DNA from: Diplocarpon mali
Lineage: Eukaryota; Ascomycota; Leotiomycetes; Helotiales; Drepanopezizaceae
Length of the DNA stretch: 64,000 nucleotides
Direction: 5' to 3'
NCBI GenBank assembly: GCA_024741835.1
Contig: JAENRP010000068.1
Span: 1 to 64,000, forward strand
Shown here: positions 11,640-23,651 of the stretch, piece by piece
Layout of the letters: each line of letters begins with the position of its first letter
Position numbering within the stretch: position 1 is the stretch's first letter
The notes under the pieces: model-generated
Databases searched by the model: none
Told to the model about the DNA's origin: nothing
Seen by the model: only the letters and a program-made list of their open reading frames with translations
Position numbers and translations under genes: made by a program

Positions 11640-14600
11640 ATCTAAGACCTTTTTAGGTCTAGTTATACCCTAATAGGCCTTTATACCTATCCCTCCTTTC
11701 TAATAGTTATTGAATTAGTATCTACTAGTTGCTAAAGGGCTTAATTTGGATTGGCTTTTATTATAGCATTAGTAGGGTTACTAGCTCTATCAATTTAATA
11801 TATCTCTATAAGCTCCCTATTCTTATACAATTGTCGAATAGCCATTATATCGATTATTAATCGCTTCTCCTTTATAGTGCCCAATTTAATAATACACTTA
11901 TATAAGGAGAGAGAATCTATATATATAATAATAAGGAGGCAGGGTAGACTTAGCTTAGCTATTACTATATCAATTGTTATAGCTATAGAAACTAGTATAT
12001 TAATACCTGCTACTATAGCGTATAGTTCAAAGGCTAGTATAGCTCTTATCACTCTCTTATACTTCATTAAGCTATAGTATAGAATATTACCTTTTAAAGT
12101 AAACTGCGATTCTCTTTCCTCTTTAGTAGCTAGTATAATAATATAGCCGATCTATAAGCTTAAATCCTTATTATTAGTAAAAGATCTATTAATAAATGCA
12201 AATAGCTTAGCGTTCTACAAATTGATAGCAAGGTAGGTTAAGCCTCTTTTAGGGTTATTTCAGATCTATTTAAGTCGCTTATTCAGATTCTCTATATCCT
12301 GAATTATTAGCTCCTAATATTAGGCTATAGCTAACAAATCAAAGGAAGCTTCTAACTAATAGATTATAGCTAAATAAGCTCCTCTTGCTCTTTGCTCTAG
12401 GTATTATTACTTATATCCCTCTTAAGAAGTATCAACTAGTTCCAGCCTTTAGCCTTAGCCCTTTTATTATATATATACTATATCCCCTTCCTAAGAAATA
12501 ATATACCTATTGAAAGCTAGTAATTCGATACTTAATAGGTATTATATTAGCTTTATAAGGAATCCTACCCTTTTGATCTTATTCTCCTCCTTTTTTAAAA
12601 AGTCTGCTTCTTTAAGTATTAAAGTATCGTCCATTTGTATTCCTATTATACTGAAAAAGGGAGAAGTGCTTAAGGTTAATAATAGATAGGGGTTATAAGT
12701 TGAGTTGGCTATACTAAGATTATTATAATAGTGCTTATAATAGGTGCTAAACTAGTGATTTCCTAATTCAGGAATGCTATAGAGCAGTAGTACTACTTTA
12801 AAGACTATACCTATAGGGAATAGCTTAGCAATATCTTATAAAGGAAATATAAATATATTATATAGTAGCTTTAAAGCTGCCTAGGTGTATACTTATATAA
12901 TATCCCATAGGCTAAGAATGCCCTTCTTACCTTATTTCTTAAAGTGTTCCTAGATTAATACTAAAAGTAATATTAAAAGGCATTAGCTTGCTTATTAAAT
13001 AGTTAGGAATTAAGTAATTATGCCTTCCTCCTTCTTACTAGTATTATTCTAAGCCTATATAACTAAGTGTGATTTCTCAAATAGGTAATCTATCTCCTTC
13101 CCCTTTATCTTATTAACTATTCTCGATTTGAAGATCCTTTTGCCTTTTATAATAAGGTCATTTTTATTTATTAATACAAATACCTCCTTATTTATTAGCC
13201 CTTAGTACTCCTTTAAGCGAGATTGCTAAAAAGGGTACTTAAGAATGGTAATCTTGCCTTTTGCCTATAGCTTTTATAATAGTTCCTAATCCCTATTCTC
13301 CTTCTCTATTAGGAATACCTCTGATTTAGCTATATATAGTTTATCGTTTGCTTTAAAGGATATCTATATCTTAGCATTATAGTTATTATCAATTATAAGA
13401 AGGCTAGAAATAGGCTTAATAAAGGGAACCTCTACTCTTAGCGATTGCTTATAGCTATTAAGTTGCAACTTAGCTAAGCAAGAAGGCTTTACTTCTTTAT
13501 TAATATCAGTTGCGTTCTACTCCCTTTCGGTAGTCGTTCGATCGTTAGGTTTAGTTTATTTAATTTCCTTTAAGTAGTTTTCTTTATTATTAATTTTAAA
13601 TAGGCGTATACTTATCAACCTAAAGTGCTTTATTCTACTACTGATATTAACTATATAGGTTTCATTCTCTAAGCCTAAGAACTTAAATAGGCCTATCTAT
13701 CCTCCTTTCTCTTAATATACTAATACTAGGTCTTTTAGCCTTAAATTGTAAATATGAGTAGTTCTAGGGCTATTCCTTATACTTAAAGCGTTATTAACCT
13801 TGCAAGTAGTATAGATCTTCCTTACTTCCTTTATAGCCTTTTTAATTATTATTACCCTTTATTCTACTAACGGATTTAGTAGATCTAGTTCAATTAGCCT
13901 TAGATACGCCTTAAAAATGAGCAAGGTAAGAATCATCCTATTAGGTCCTACTATATTATTAACTGCTTTAATAGCTATTTATAGCCTCTTATTATCGCTT
14001 AATTAAGGGTATTTAGCTATTATTATCTTAAAGGTATATTTTAAAGGGCAATAATACCGTTCAACCTTGCTAATAGAGTAGTACGCCTTTATAAGAATTA
14101 GTTTAAGGGTTATTCCTATAGATCTTAAAGAGCTTTTAAACTTTACTAAATTAAAGTTAGTACTATAATTATATACTATAAAATCAGAAGGTCTAATATA
14201 TATATTTAGCTAAGCCAATTTAAGGGCTTAAAATACTACATTAGTTGAATATGCTCCTATTTCCTTTTATAAGAACCTTACGGCTTTAAATCCCATTGCT
14301 TTATTAATTATATAAAGGGCATTCCTTCTATTAAACTAAGCAATATCGATATATATAGTATAATTAAAGTCGATATTATCTTATAGCTTGAATTGGAATC
14401 TATAAAGGGCGTTAGTATAGAGTTAGTAGTATTAGTATATTTCCCTTACTTTTATTATAATACTAGAGTCTATATTATAACTAGCCTAGTTTAAAAGGTA
14501 TTTAAGGCACTTTATTAAAGGATATTCGAATCTTTTATATAGCCTTTAGATCTCTATTTCTATTAAGTAGCATATATTAATCGTACCTTTTAAAGTTATT

Positions 14601-16945
14601 AGAAGTTGCTTTATTTTATTAAGTAAGAGCTATAAGTGCCTATATTTTCTAATAATTAAGTATTTCTCCTTGCTAATAATAAGTAAATTATATAGGTTAT
14701 TATATTTAGCTCCTATTTTATCGAGTTATTATAAGCAGACTAAAAACGGTATATCTACCTTTATAATTAAGAATTTTATAAGGCCTATTAGTATTCGAAT
14801 AGTTATTTTGCTAATTGCATCTTGCGAATCTGCTCTAAAGGTAATTTTATACTTTTCAGCACTAAGTAGAGCTAGAACTACATCCTATATATTTTGCAAG
14901 GCTTTAAATTAGTTAATTCCTTTTACATTTTTATTTAAAGCGCCTATATTAATTAGGAATCCTTAAAAGAATTGATCTATCTACTAGGTTATAAATACCT
15001 TAAGGTCTATTTATATCAGTTTATTAACCCTTATTATTAAGAGGTATTTAGCCTTTTGCTTTTTAAGCTAGTTAAGTACAGTTCTTAAGTTATACTCCTT
15101 CTTAAAAGCTAGGAATACTATAGTAAAGTTAATATCACTATCCTTAGGGTCGCTAATTACTTAGTCCTCCTCTTTTAAAGACGTTTCCTATTTATCCTTA
15201 TTAGTCCTATTGCCTTTTGAATATACTCCTTTATCCTTTTAAGCTAAGTATGCCTTATATATTTTATCTATTGGCTTATACCCTTCGGCTTATCGGCTTA
15301 CTATATAGCAAGACTTTTAGGCGGCTCTTTCTTCTTCTAAGTGCTTACTACTATAGTAGTCCTTTTTCTAATATATAATATACCTTATATAGCTTGGTTT
15401 TAATTAAAAGGTTATTCCTCTTTTATTACCTTAAGCAAACTTTATCTTTTTATTTAAAAAGTGAACTATAAATTGCCCTTGCTCTTTAGCCAAATGATAT
15501 TAGGATCTATTAATAGCTAAACCAAGGTGCTAAGGTCTAAATAGTCTATCCTAAGTAACTACTCTTGCGCAAGCTTATAAGCTATCTAATAGAGCTAGGA
15601 ATATTACTAATAGCTTAAAAAGTACTATTTAAAATAGCCGATTCTTAGAAACTCCTTATATAAGCTTATCTTTAATCAATCGATTGTTCCTTATACTAAT
15701 ATATAGGCCTAATTGCAAGTTTTATAGCTCTTTAGTATAGTTTTTAAGTTGGGTTAAGATCGGTTTCCCCCTTTAATAGTCTTCTTATTAGAATAGGTCA
15801 AATATCAGTCGAAACCACCTCCTTAGGAACCTACTACTTCTCTCTTCAGTCTTATAATTGGCCTAAATAGCCTCTACTAGCTTAGCAAACTTAAAGTTCT
15901 TATTTTATAGGTACTAATAGTAGTACGTTAAGGCCGAGTCTTATAGTATAGATAAAAAGGCTTTATACTATATACTCTAATCTACTAAGGCTCTTTAGTA
16001 TAAATTAGCGAATATATAAAGCTTCTTATTAAAGTGATCTTTCCCGCCTAAGTATTAAGTCTCTTTAATATATATCTTATTTAAATTTATAAGGGTTTTG
16101 GCCTAATTTAAAATTAAAGGTTCTATAATATACTAGGATAGTTAAGTGTCACTTTAGTTAAGGTCTAAAAGCGCTCTTAAACCTCTTCCTATAGTAAAGG
16201 GTAGCAACGATCCGTCTCTCGATTGGATTAATAGCATTAATATCAGATTCAAGATCTTTAAGTATTGCGTAATTAAGGTTTATCTTAATTAGGGTTAATA
16301 AAGTATTCTTTTAAAGTTATATCATTCAATTGTTTATCTTAAAGTATTTACTTTATATAGGTTGTCTTATAAAGTGTTATTATTATATCTAAGGTATTCT
16401 TACTAAAGTGAGTCTTAGCGTAGTATCTCCTATTTAGCTATAGTAACCCTTTGAGTAAGTGGCTTGCTTATTTGCATAGATTTGGCAAATTCTGAGATAG
16501 ACCTTATTCTATATCTTAAAGATTATACTATAATTGAGTTTAATACTTCTTAAGTCTATGACTTTAGCTAGTCTTTTAGCCACTTATTTCCTTCTTAGTA
16601 TACTATATTAAAAAGTGCCTAGCCGATTGAAACGCCCTTCTCTTATTAAATATATACTCTATAGTACTAAAGGTCGTCCCTTAGGCATTATCAAATGTCC
16701 TTATCTAGCAATTTAAAGTCGCTAATTATCCAATCTTAGAACTCCTCTTAGAAGTCTTTAGCAAGGTATAACCCTCTCCTTTTGCTATCTTATAATATCT
16801 TTTAAAAGTTCTTTATATATTAATCTTTTAATCTAAGGGCCTCTTTATTAAGTTGATCCTCTTAGGGTCTTATATCCCTTTTAAGGTCCCTTAGTATCTA
16901 GGGTTGCCTTAGATTAAGCGGCATTAATAGTCCTCCTTTAATCAT
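11640..16945 (-). pseudogene. Co1-A gag-pol polyprotein (decayed)
   Basis: Colinear with Co1-B. The gag ATG is intact at 16945 (minus strand). The end of pol is RNase H at about 12220-11640; its open stretch 11795-12067 carries the D-S-L-S-L-Y-K-C block (the catalytic-core region C-T-D-S-x-S-L in relatives). Integrase is at about 14600-13650 and reverse transcriptase at about 13000-12300. Stop-riddled throughout. Confidence 0.85.
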
Positions 16946-17318
16946 TTCCTAATATTATCCAGATATTGCTTTACGCTTTAATAGGGTCTAAAAGAAGTCT
17001 AATATAGTTGTATTTTATATATTATTACACTATTATCTAGTTATAGTTAAGATACTGATTATACTTTAGTTTTGCCTTAATTATAATATATAATAGAATA
17101 TAAGTAGAAGAGGATAGTATCTACTTTTAAAGTAATAACTCTAGCTTAATTCGCATACCTTTTGCCTTTTCCCCTTTAATAGTAACTGATATTACTTTAT
17201 ACATTTAAGTTGGTATTTAAAGTAAGTTGGAAATATAATTAAGTACTCCTTAAATTAAGAAAGAATTCTTTAATTTAATAACCTTACTATCTATAGTAAA
17301 GGTACTACTACTAATTAG
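16946..17318 (-). other. Co1-A 5' leader
   Basis: Untranslated; begins beside the LTR with CTAATTAGTAGTAGTACC (minus strand), the candidate primer site also seen at 23279 in Co1-C. Confidence 0.5.
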
Positions 17319-17618
17319 TATAGGTTCTATACTAGTAATTGATATTCATATAAATATAGTTAAGTACTTATTATTAAAAAGAATCTATTATAAATATCTT
17401 CCTATCTTTATATAACTAAGATAGTACCTTTATACCTTTAAATATCCTCCCTCCTATAGTCCCTCCTAACTATATATAGATATCCTTCTAAGGTCCTCTG
17501 GCTAAATAGCTGTCCGAAATACATATGAAATCCCTTATATCGCATATGGTACAGCTATATAAGATGACCTTAGGAACGAGGATGGCTTGCCTCTTGCATA
17601 GGAATCTGCGTACCAATA
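17319..17618 (-). repeat. Co1-A 5' LTR
   Basis: 300 bp; pairs with 1483-1782 through a shared extra A. Followed by target duplication TAAGG. Confidence 0.9.
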
Positions 17619-17623
17619 TAAGG

Positions 17624-18690
17624 ACGCGGTCCTTTAAAGGGGAGAATGCAATAGCAAAGGCGAGTCATTAAGCGTTATAGGCTTCCTTTTACTTAATATT
17701 ATAGGCCTTGCGGTTTGCAATAGCTAAGAACTTATCTAAAGTAATATAATTATTATTTATTTTATACTTCTTTACTCAAAGGTTATTCTTTAAGGCTAAA
17801 AAGACCTTTTTATAAACGTCATCGAACTAGCAAGACTGATCGATCTTACTAGCTATAATAAGGGTAACGAACTTAAATCAGAACTTATTATATAATATTA
17901 AACCTATAATTAGCTTATTATATTTAAGCTTAATAGATTGAATATAATTATAATTAAAGAACCTCTAATCTAAGACCCTAAGGATATTAATAGCATATAT
18001 AAACTCATTAGTAAAGATAGGATCTATATATTATAAGATTAGGTTCTAAGCTTTACCTATTATACACTTAAAGTAGGTAATAATCTAATCCTCTTTTAAA
18101 GTGAAGTTGCTTAAGTACTCTTAAAGGAATACCTTTATAGCCATCTTCTAAGCGTTATAAGTAATTTCGCCTTAATAGTTGCTAAAATAGGTTTAAGGGT
18201 ACTTAATCTAATAGGGGTCGATAGCTAAGACTAAAGGTCGGATAATCAAGAGGTAGTAGTCTAAGAGAGGTAGTAAGTCGGCGGTAAAGGACTGAGTATT
18301 CTAAGGGCTAGCACTTAAGGAAAAAGGGGCAATAGTATTATTTTAAAGAGCAGCAGCTATAGTAGCGCTAATAAGGTTCGCAATTTCGGCTTATTAAGTA
18401 GCTGAAAAGAAAGGGGCCGATATAGTAAAAGTAGACGTCGGTTCTTCCTTAACTTTAATCGATAGTAATAGGGTATTTTAAGAATCTACTTATAGGCTAG
18501 GACTAAGAATAGAATCTATATTAAGAGAGGTTTCTTCTTAAGTAGGCTTAAGAGGGGGAAGATCTCTAGGATTAGGGTTGGCAATAAGGCCTATAGAACT
18601 GGTAGTAGTAAGGCCTGGTAGTAGAAGTACAGTTAACCTTTCACTTCTCTTAAGTAGTATAAGATTAAAGGTCATAAGTATTAACTCTCT
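17624..18690 (-). pseudogene. Gy1-A gag N-terminal part (decayed)
   Basis: Reverse complement of Gy1-B 45690-46705. The reading starts with a Ser/Pro/Leu-rich N-terminus containing one palindrome copy (18488-18510), then the capsid-like region. The zinc knuckle lies beyond the Co1-A insertion, near 1305-1350. Stops are mostly TAG/TAA at former Gln codons. Confidence 0.75.
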
Positions 18691-19654
18691 TTATATTATT
18701 TAGTTTAGTTTAAAGGGACCTAATGCTAAATAGTGACCTATTCAAAAGGGGAAAGATTAATATAAGTAAAGCTATATACGTTCTTAAAGCCTTTTAATAG
18801 AGTATATATTAAAGTATTATAAGTTTATAGATTTTAAAAAAGAAGGTTTTACTTTAAGATCATATTTCTTTACTAATTAGGAGTTATAATAAGGTTACCT
18901 AAGGGTATAGTGCAAATCCAGGGAAGTAAGGTCCGAGGATCTAAAGCTTATTACTCTACTAAAGTTGACCTAATCTTTAATAGTATAGTATAACCTACTA
19001 AGGCTAACTAAGTCTTTATATATATATATAAGTATAGGTCCCTTAGTTTCGTACTTAAGTGTTTTAAAGGAAGGAGTAAAAGGCTTTAAAGAGTATAAAG
19101 AGAGTTATCGATAAGTATAGGTCGATAGGAAGTATAGAAAAGGTCGACGACTTATTCGCAAGGAGAGGTCTTTAAGGAGTCGAGTTATATTTAAGGATTT
19201 TGCAAAAGAGGGGTAGTATTGAAAAGTATAAGGCGAGAGTTGTCGATAAGTATAAGTCGATAAAAGCAAGTAGTGTAGTATAGAGTATTTATAAAGGAAG
19301 GAGAGAGTTAGGTAGAGAAAAGTTATTATACTACTTTAGGCAGTAGCCTATGCTAGTAAAGCAAGGGTATAGTAAATAATTTTTTTTTTTTCTAAATTGA
19401 AATTAAAGGTGAATCTCCGTTTGTAAAATAGAGTAGGTAAAGGGTTAAAAAAACGAGCTGATCTTATATTCGAAGGTTATTGCTTAGCTTTCTTTAAAAA
19501 CTAGATTAATAAGATCTAGGTGCTATATATAAGTTGCTTAAGGCAGTTCGTAGTAGGAGAATTAAGAACGAGTTGCTTAAGGTAGTTCGAAGTGACGATT
19601 CTAAAGGTAGTAGATATTAAGCTTTTTAGCAGAGGTTGAATAGATCTTTTCTTA
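18691..19654 (-). other. Gy1-A 5' leader
   Basis: About 960 bp between LTR and gag with no usable frame. It contains a run of 14 T at about 19379-19392, and two copies of a GTCGATAAGTATARGTCGATA-like block (about 19106 and 19235). The undisrupted sites of the Co2-B and Co1-D insertions in Gy1-B are near 18810 and 18690 here. Confidence 0.7.
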
Positions 19655-19905
19655 TATTACAACTTGCTTTGGAGCGTATAGTAGGTCGAGAATCGAACGC
19701 TAACTATATTACCTTAAGAGGTACGCTATATAATAGAGAAGAAAAGATAAAGAAGAAGAGAGAGTCTCTAGTAGAGCTCCTCTAGAATAAGTATAAGTAC
19801 TTTACTAGCGTGCACGTGATCCAGCCACCTTGCTACCTTAGCGTGCACCTGACTTCGACACGTAATATACCTATGCACAACCGTGCACGTGATGCGGCCG
19901 TAATA
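19655..19905 (-). repeat. Gy1-A 5' LTR (251 bp)
   Basis: On the minus strand it runs TATTACGGCC...GTAATA and carries GCACGTG (E-box-like CACGTG) twice. It is 22 bp shorter than the Gy1-B LTRs because it has one copy, not two, of a GAAGTCAGGTGC-containing unit. Confidence 0.88.
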
Positions 19906-21427
19906 CTTAAGTACCTGGTATATCCAAGAGGCTTTTTATACGAATTTGCATATAGCAACGTACTCTACTTCTATAGATAAGAGAGCGATAATAGTCTATC
20001 ACTTAAAAGAGGCGCTAATTATACTATTATTAAGGAAGAAGACGGCCCTAGAATAGGAGGCTCTAGTTCCTCTATCACTTGCTTAGTCAGAATCGTAGTA
20101 GCTATGCAATTTCTAAAGCTTTAAGTTAGTTGTTTTACTTCCAAAGGTAGTATAATAGAATCGCATTCCTTATAAGTATTATAAAACTCGTTTTAAAGCT
20201 ATTATATATTATAGCAAAGGGTTAGTAAGGAATTTGCTAAGAATGGAGCAGTAGTATAGTATATCTTAACGTATATAATGCGTAAGGTACTATAGAGAAC
20301 TATAGATCTCTTAGTATAGCTTCACTTCCTATAGAGTAGCTTGGCCTTTAAATTTAACTATATAAACTTTATAGCTACTAGTAAAAGGCGTTAGTACGCT
20401 CTTATAATTAGTTATATAAAAACGTTTAAGAACCTTATTAATATAGGCGTCTTAATAAAGTGAGATTGTTCTATTTTATCGATCTCTAATTATATATACT
20501 TTTAAGAAGTAGTTAGCCAGTTCGCTACCTATAATATCAAAGAGGTTGCGAAGATCTCTCTTAAACTTATTATATATATTACCCTTCTTTACTACTATAA
20601 GGAAGTCGTTGATATAGGTAATAATAAGAATCCGAGAGGCGCGGTTGATATATACGCAATTATTAGTATTAAAAGGTTGAAAATCGAGCTTTTATAGCTC
20701 GGACTATAGCTTTTCTTACTATAATCGTAGAGATTACTTTAAGCTATATAAGGCCTTAAGAAGCTTAAGATAGTAATCTTAAGATAATAGAACAACCTTA
20801 TCTTAAGTATATTTAAGGGGTAATTTGATATAGATATTAAAGTTAGCTTCTAAATTAAGGAAAGCTGTTTTAATATCAAACTGATCTAGCTTAAAGTCGT
20901 ATAGTACTATAAGCGCAATTGCAATCTTCTAAACCGCAGATTTGCATACTCTAGCAAATGTCTAATTATAATCTCAACCTTATTATTATATATAGCCTTA
21001 TATAATAAATCAAACCTTCTATTAAGAGATTTCCCTATTTTAGTCTCTTTTTATTTTAAAGACAAGCCTTAATCCAAGTACTCTATCGTCTTTAAAGAGT
21101 TTTAAGCGTTTTACTACTACCTATATATTCTTATAAGTAAGGGAATTATACTTAAAGTTGATCGTAGATCGCCATTTATTAGCATTAGTGTAAGAGAGGG
21201 CTTATTCGACTGTTTTTAGGTTATTTAAGTATAAAGAGTCGAGTAAGGCTATATAGAAGGCGCTTAAATAGGCTTCCTTATCATTAGAGTTATCAGCTTT
21301 AAATCCAAGAGCAATAGAGCGAGTAGCTCTCTTTTTAGAAGGCTGAGGGTAAGCCTTGTTCTTTGAACCAAGAGGTCTTCCTCTCTTTCTTGGAGTTAGA
21401 AGCTCAGCTTCTCCTAAAGCAGAATTG

Positions 21428-21546
21428 ACTCGCGGTCCCGGCCCAGGAGTGAAATTATTATAAGAGTTAATATTAACTCGCAGTCCCGGCCTAGGAGTAA
21501 AATTATTATAAGAGTTAGAATTGACTTGCGGTCCCGGCCTAGGAGT
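21428..21546 (-). repeat. 48-bp tandem repeat, three units, in Co2-A integrase-RT linker
   Basis: Palindromes at 21428-21450, 21476-21498 and 21524-21546. On the coding strand each encodes F-T-P-R-P-G-P-R-V-N-S with an N-S-Y-N-N spacer. Unit is 48 bp here, 54 bp in Co2-B. Confidence 0.85.
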
Positions 21547-22936
21547 CAAATCACCCCTTAATTGCAGCTCTATAATTAAGCCGTCTTTATCGAATCGAAT
21601 ATAAGATAATCGAATAATCTTTTTACCTATTTATAATAGCATATAGATTTAATAGATACTTCTACTATCAAATCCGATAAGAGTACCTACCTTTACTCTT
21701 AAAGCGAGTTTATTACTTTAAGTTCGCTTTTCTTTCTCAATTAGTATATAGACGCAATAGCCTAGTACTCAAAGATGCTTAACTAAGGGAGTATAAGGCT
21801 TATTAGGCTTAATATTATCTTAAAAGACCTTATATAGAGTCTTACCACTTAGAATATCAAAGGCGGTAAGATTAGTAATATATATTACTAAAAGAAGGAG
21901 GTAAGGCCAAAGAAAGGAGGGGATATTTTAATCAATTACAACTATTTGCAACTTTTCTATTAGTATGCGAATTAATCGTTCTAATCTACTATCTTATTCT
22001 AGTATATATAAAGTAGATTCCTTTAAAATTATACTAAGGTTTTCTATAAGTATTTGCATCTATATAAGAGAGTAATCCTTACCTCTATCAGTTCTCTACC
22101 GCTTGATTATACAATTATACTAAGTTTATAAAAGGCTAATCATCTTCTTATTTACTTTAAAGGCATTAGATTTGTTTATATAAGTCTATTCCTATTTAGC
22201 TATTATAGCTAAACAAGTGAAGATAGAGGCGTATTTATAGCCGTTAAGGCCAGTTGGCTTTAGATGAACTACGTCGATATATAGCTTATTAAGTGCCTTT
22301 GTAAGTTAAGGGCAAGCTAAACGTTTATTAACATATTAGAGAGGTCTGCCTTTCTTATAAGGAGCGCAAATTCGCATCTTTCCTAATTTTATTTCCTTAA
22401 TCTATATATTAGTAATAGTAGATTAGGTCTTTTTAACCGTTTATAAGCCAGCGTGGCCTAATCGACGGTACTAGAGCTTAATATCAAAAGGTCTATTCTC
22501 AATAGCAGCTAAGAGAGCATATCCACTTATATAACTAAAGGAGTCAATAGAAGGCTATTCCTTATTAATATATATATTATTATCAATAGTGCAAATTTCC
22601 TTTTCATTAGATAGGAATAGCTTGCTATTTCGATAGAAGCCTTTAATTTTATTAAGTTTACTACCTAAGTATAAGCAGATAAGTAATTAAGGTATATAGA
22701 AAGTATTAATTAACTTAAAAATACACACCTTTCTATTAGATTTAAGTGTATTAACTTTATAAGTGCTAACGCTAAGAGGTTGAATAGATCTATTAACTAT
22801 ACTTAAGGAGGGTAGATTATCTTAAGCAGTATAGGAAGTGAACTTAAAGAGATTATTAGAGATATGCTTACTAATACCTATATTATATAGCCAACGATTC
22901 CTCAATTTTAATAAGAAGTAAGAGGTAGAAGAACTG

Positions 22937-22959
22937 ACTCCTAGGCCTAGCCTATAAGT
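22937..22959 (-). repeat. single palindrome copy in Co2-A gag/integrase linker
   Basis: ACTCCTAGGCC, T, AGCCTATAAGT on the plus strand; equivalent to 33680-33702 of Co2-B. In the coding sense the arms are swapped relative to the integrase-RT linker copies. Confidence 0.8.
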
Positions 22960-22979
22960 GGAAATTGGCCTTAGGAAGG

Positions 22980-23278
22980 TGTTGGTACGCAGATTCCTAT
23001 GCAGGAGGCAAGCTGCCCTCGTTCCTAGGGTCATCCCACATAGCTGTACCATATGCGATATAAGGGGTTTTATATGTATTTCGGACAGCTATTCAGCCGG
23101 AGGACTTCGGAAGGATATTTATATGCAGCTAAAAGGGATTATAAGAGGGAGGATATTTATAAGTATAAAGGTACTATCTCAGTTATATAGAGATAGATAG
23201 ATATTATAATAGATTCTTTTTAATAATAAGTACTTAACTATATTTATATAAATATCGATTATTAGTATAGAACTTATA
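22980..23278 (+). repeat. Co1-C 5' LTR
   Basis: 299 bp, begins TGTTGG, ends CTTATA. Confidence 0.9.
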
Positions 23279-23651
23279 CTAATTAGTAGTAGTACCTTTA
23301 CTATAGATAGTAAGGTTATTAAATTGAAGAATTCTTTCTTAATTTAAGGAGTACTTAATTATATTTCCAGCTTACTTTAAATACTAACTTAAATGTATAA
23401 AGTAATATTAATTACTATTAAAGGGGAAAAGGCGAAAGGTATGCGAATTAAGTTAGAATTGTTACTTTAAAGGTAGATACTATCCTCTTCTACTTATATT
23501 CTATTATATATTACAATTAAGGTAAAACTGAAGTGCAATTAGTATCTCGACTATAACTAAACAATAGTATAATAATATATAAAATACGATTATATTAGAC
23601 TTCTTTCGGACCCTATTAAGGCGTAGAGTAATATCTAAATAATATTAGGAA
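23279..23651 (+). other. Co1-C 5' leader and candidate primer site
   Basis: CTAATTAGTAGTAGTACC at 23279-23296 is the likely primer-binding site (TGGTTAGTAG... before TG-to-TA change). The rest is untranslated. Confidence 0.5.

Larger units (their letters stand above)
1483..17618 (-). mobile_element. Co1-A, Ty1/copia element, split by Co1-B
   Basis: The LTRs are at 1483-1782 and 17319-17618. Both are 300 bp and share an extra A (TATAAATATC) not seen in the other Co1 LTRs, which confirms the pairing. Terminal bases are TATAGG...CCAATA, as expected from TGTAGG...CCAACA after TG/CA to TA mutation. Pol reads on the minus strand. Co1-B sits at 3179-11186, within the antisense reading frame of the 3' region. 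Confidence 0.9.
406..19905 (-). mobile_element. Gy1-A, Ty3/gypsy chromovirus, 5' portion, split by Co1-A
   Basis: The 5' LTR is at 19655-19905 and the element reads leftward through leader and gag (17624-18690). It is interrupted by Co1-A and resumes at 1482 down to 406 with the end of gag and the protease. The Co1-A insertion is framed by TAAAG (1478-1482) and TAAGG (17619-17623); the empty site in Gy1-B (near 46711) reads TAGGG on the matching strand. The LTR end is followed by CTTAA (19906-19910), the expected target duplication in Co2-A; its partner lies outside the window. The rest of pol and the 3' LTR are not visible. Confidence 0.85.
19906..22979 (-). pseudogene. Co2-A integrase, reverse transcriptase and RNase H (decayed)
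   Basis: Minus strand: gag/integrase junction near 22979, a GAG-pre-integrase and zinc region about 22800-22300, integrase core about 22370-21740, a linker with three palindrome repeats, reverse transcriptase about 21160-20390 and RNase H from about 20300 to the break at 19906. The RT catalytic Y-V-D-D appears as Y-I-N-D (about 20605-20616). An open stretch at 21202-21549 covers the linker and start of RT. It is less mutated than the Co1 copies; many CpG remain. Confidence 0.82.

Noticed and set aside
22822..23200. Two frames (22822-23052 minus, 22958-23200 plus) around the Co1-C insertion point
   Set aside because: Both straddle the Co2-A/Co1-C LTR junction, so they are chimeric by insertion. 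The minus one keeps a little Co2-A gag sequence but is not a gene.
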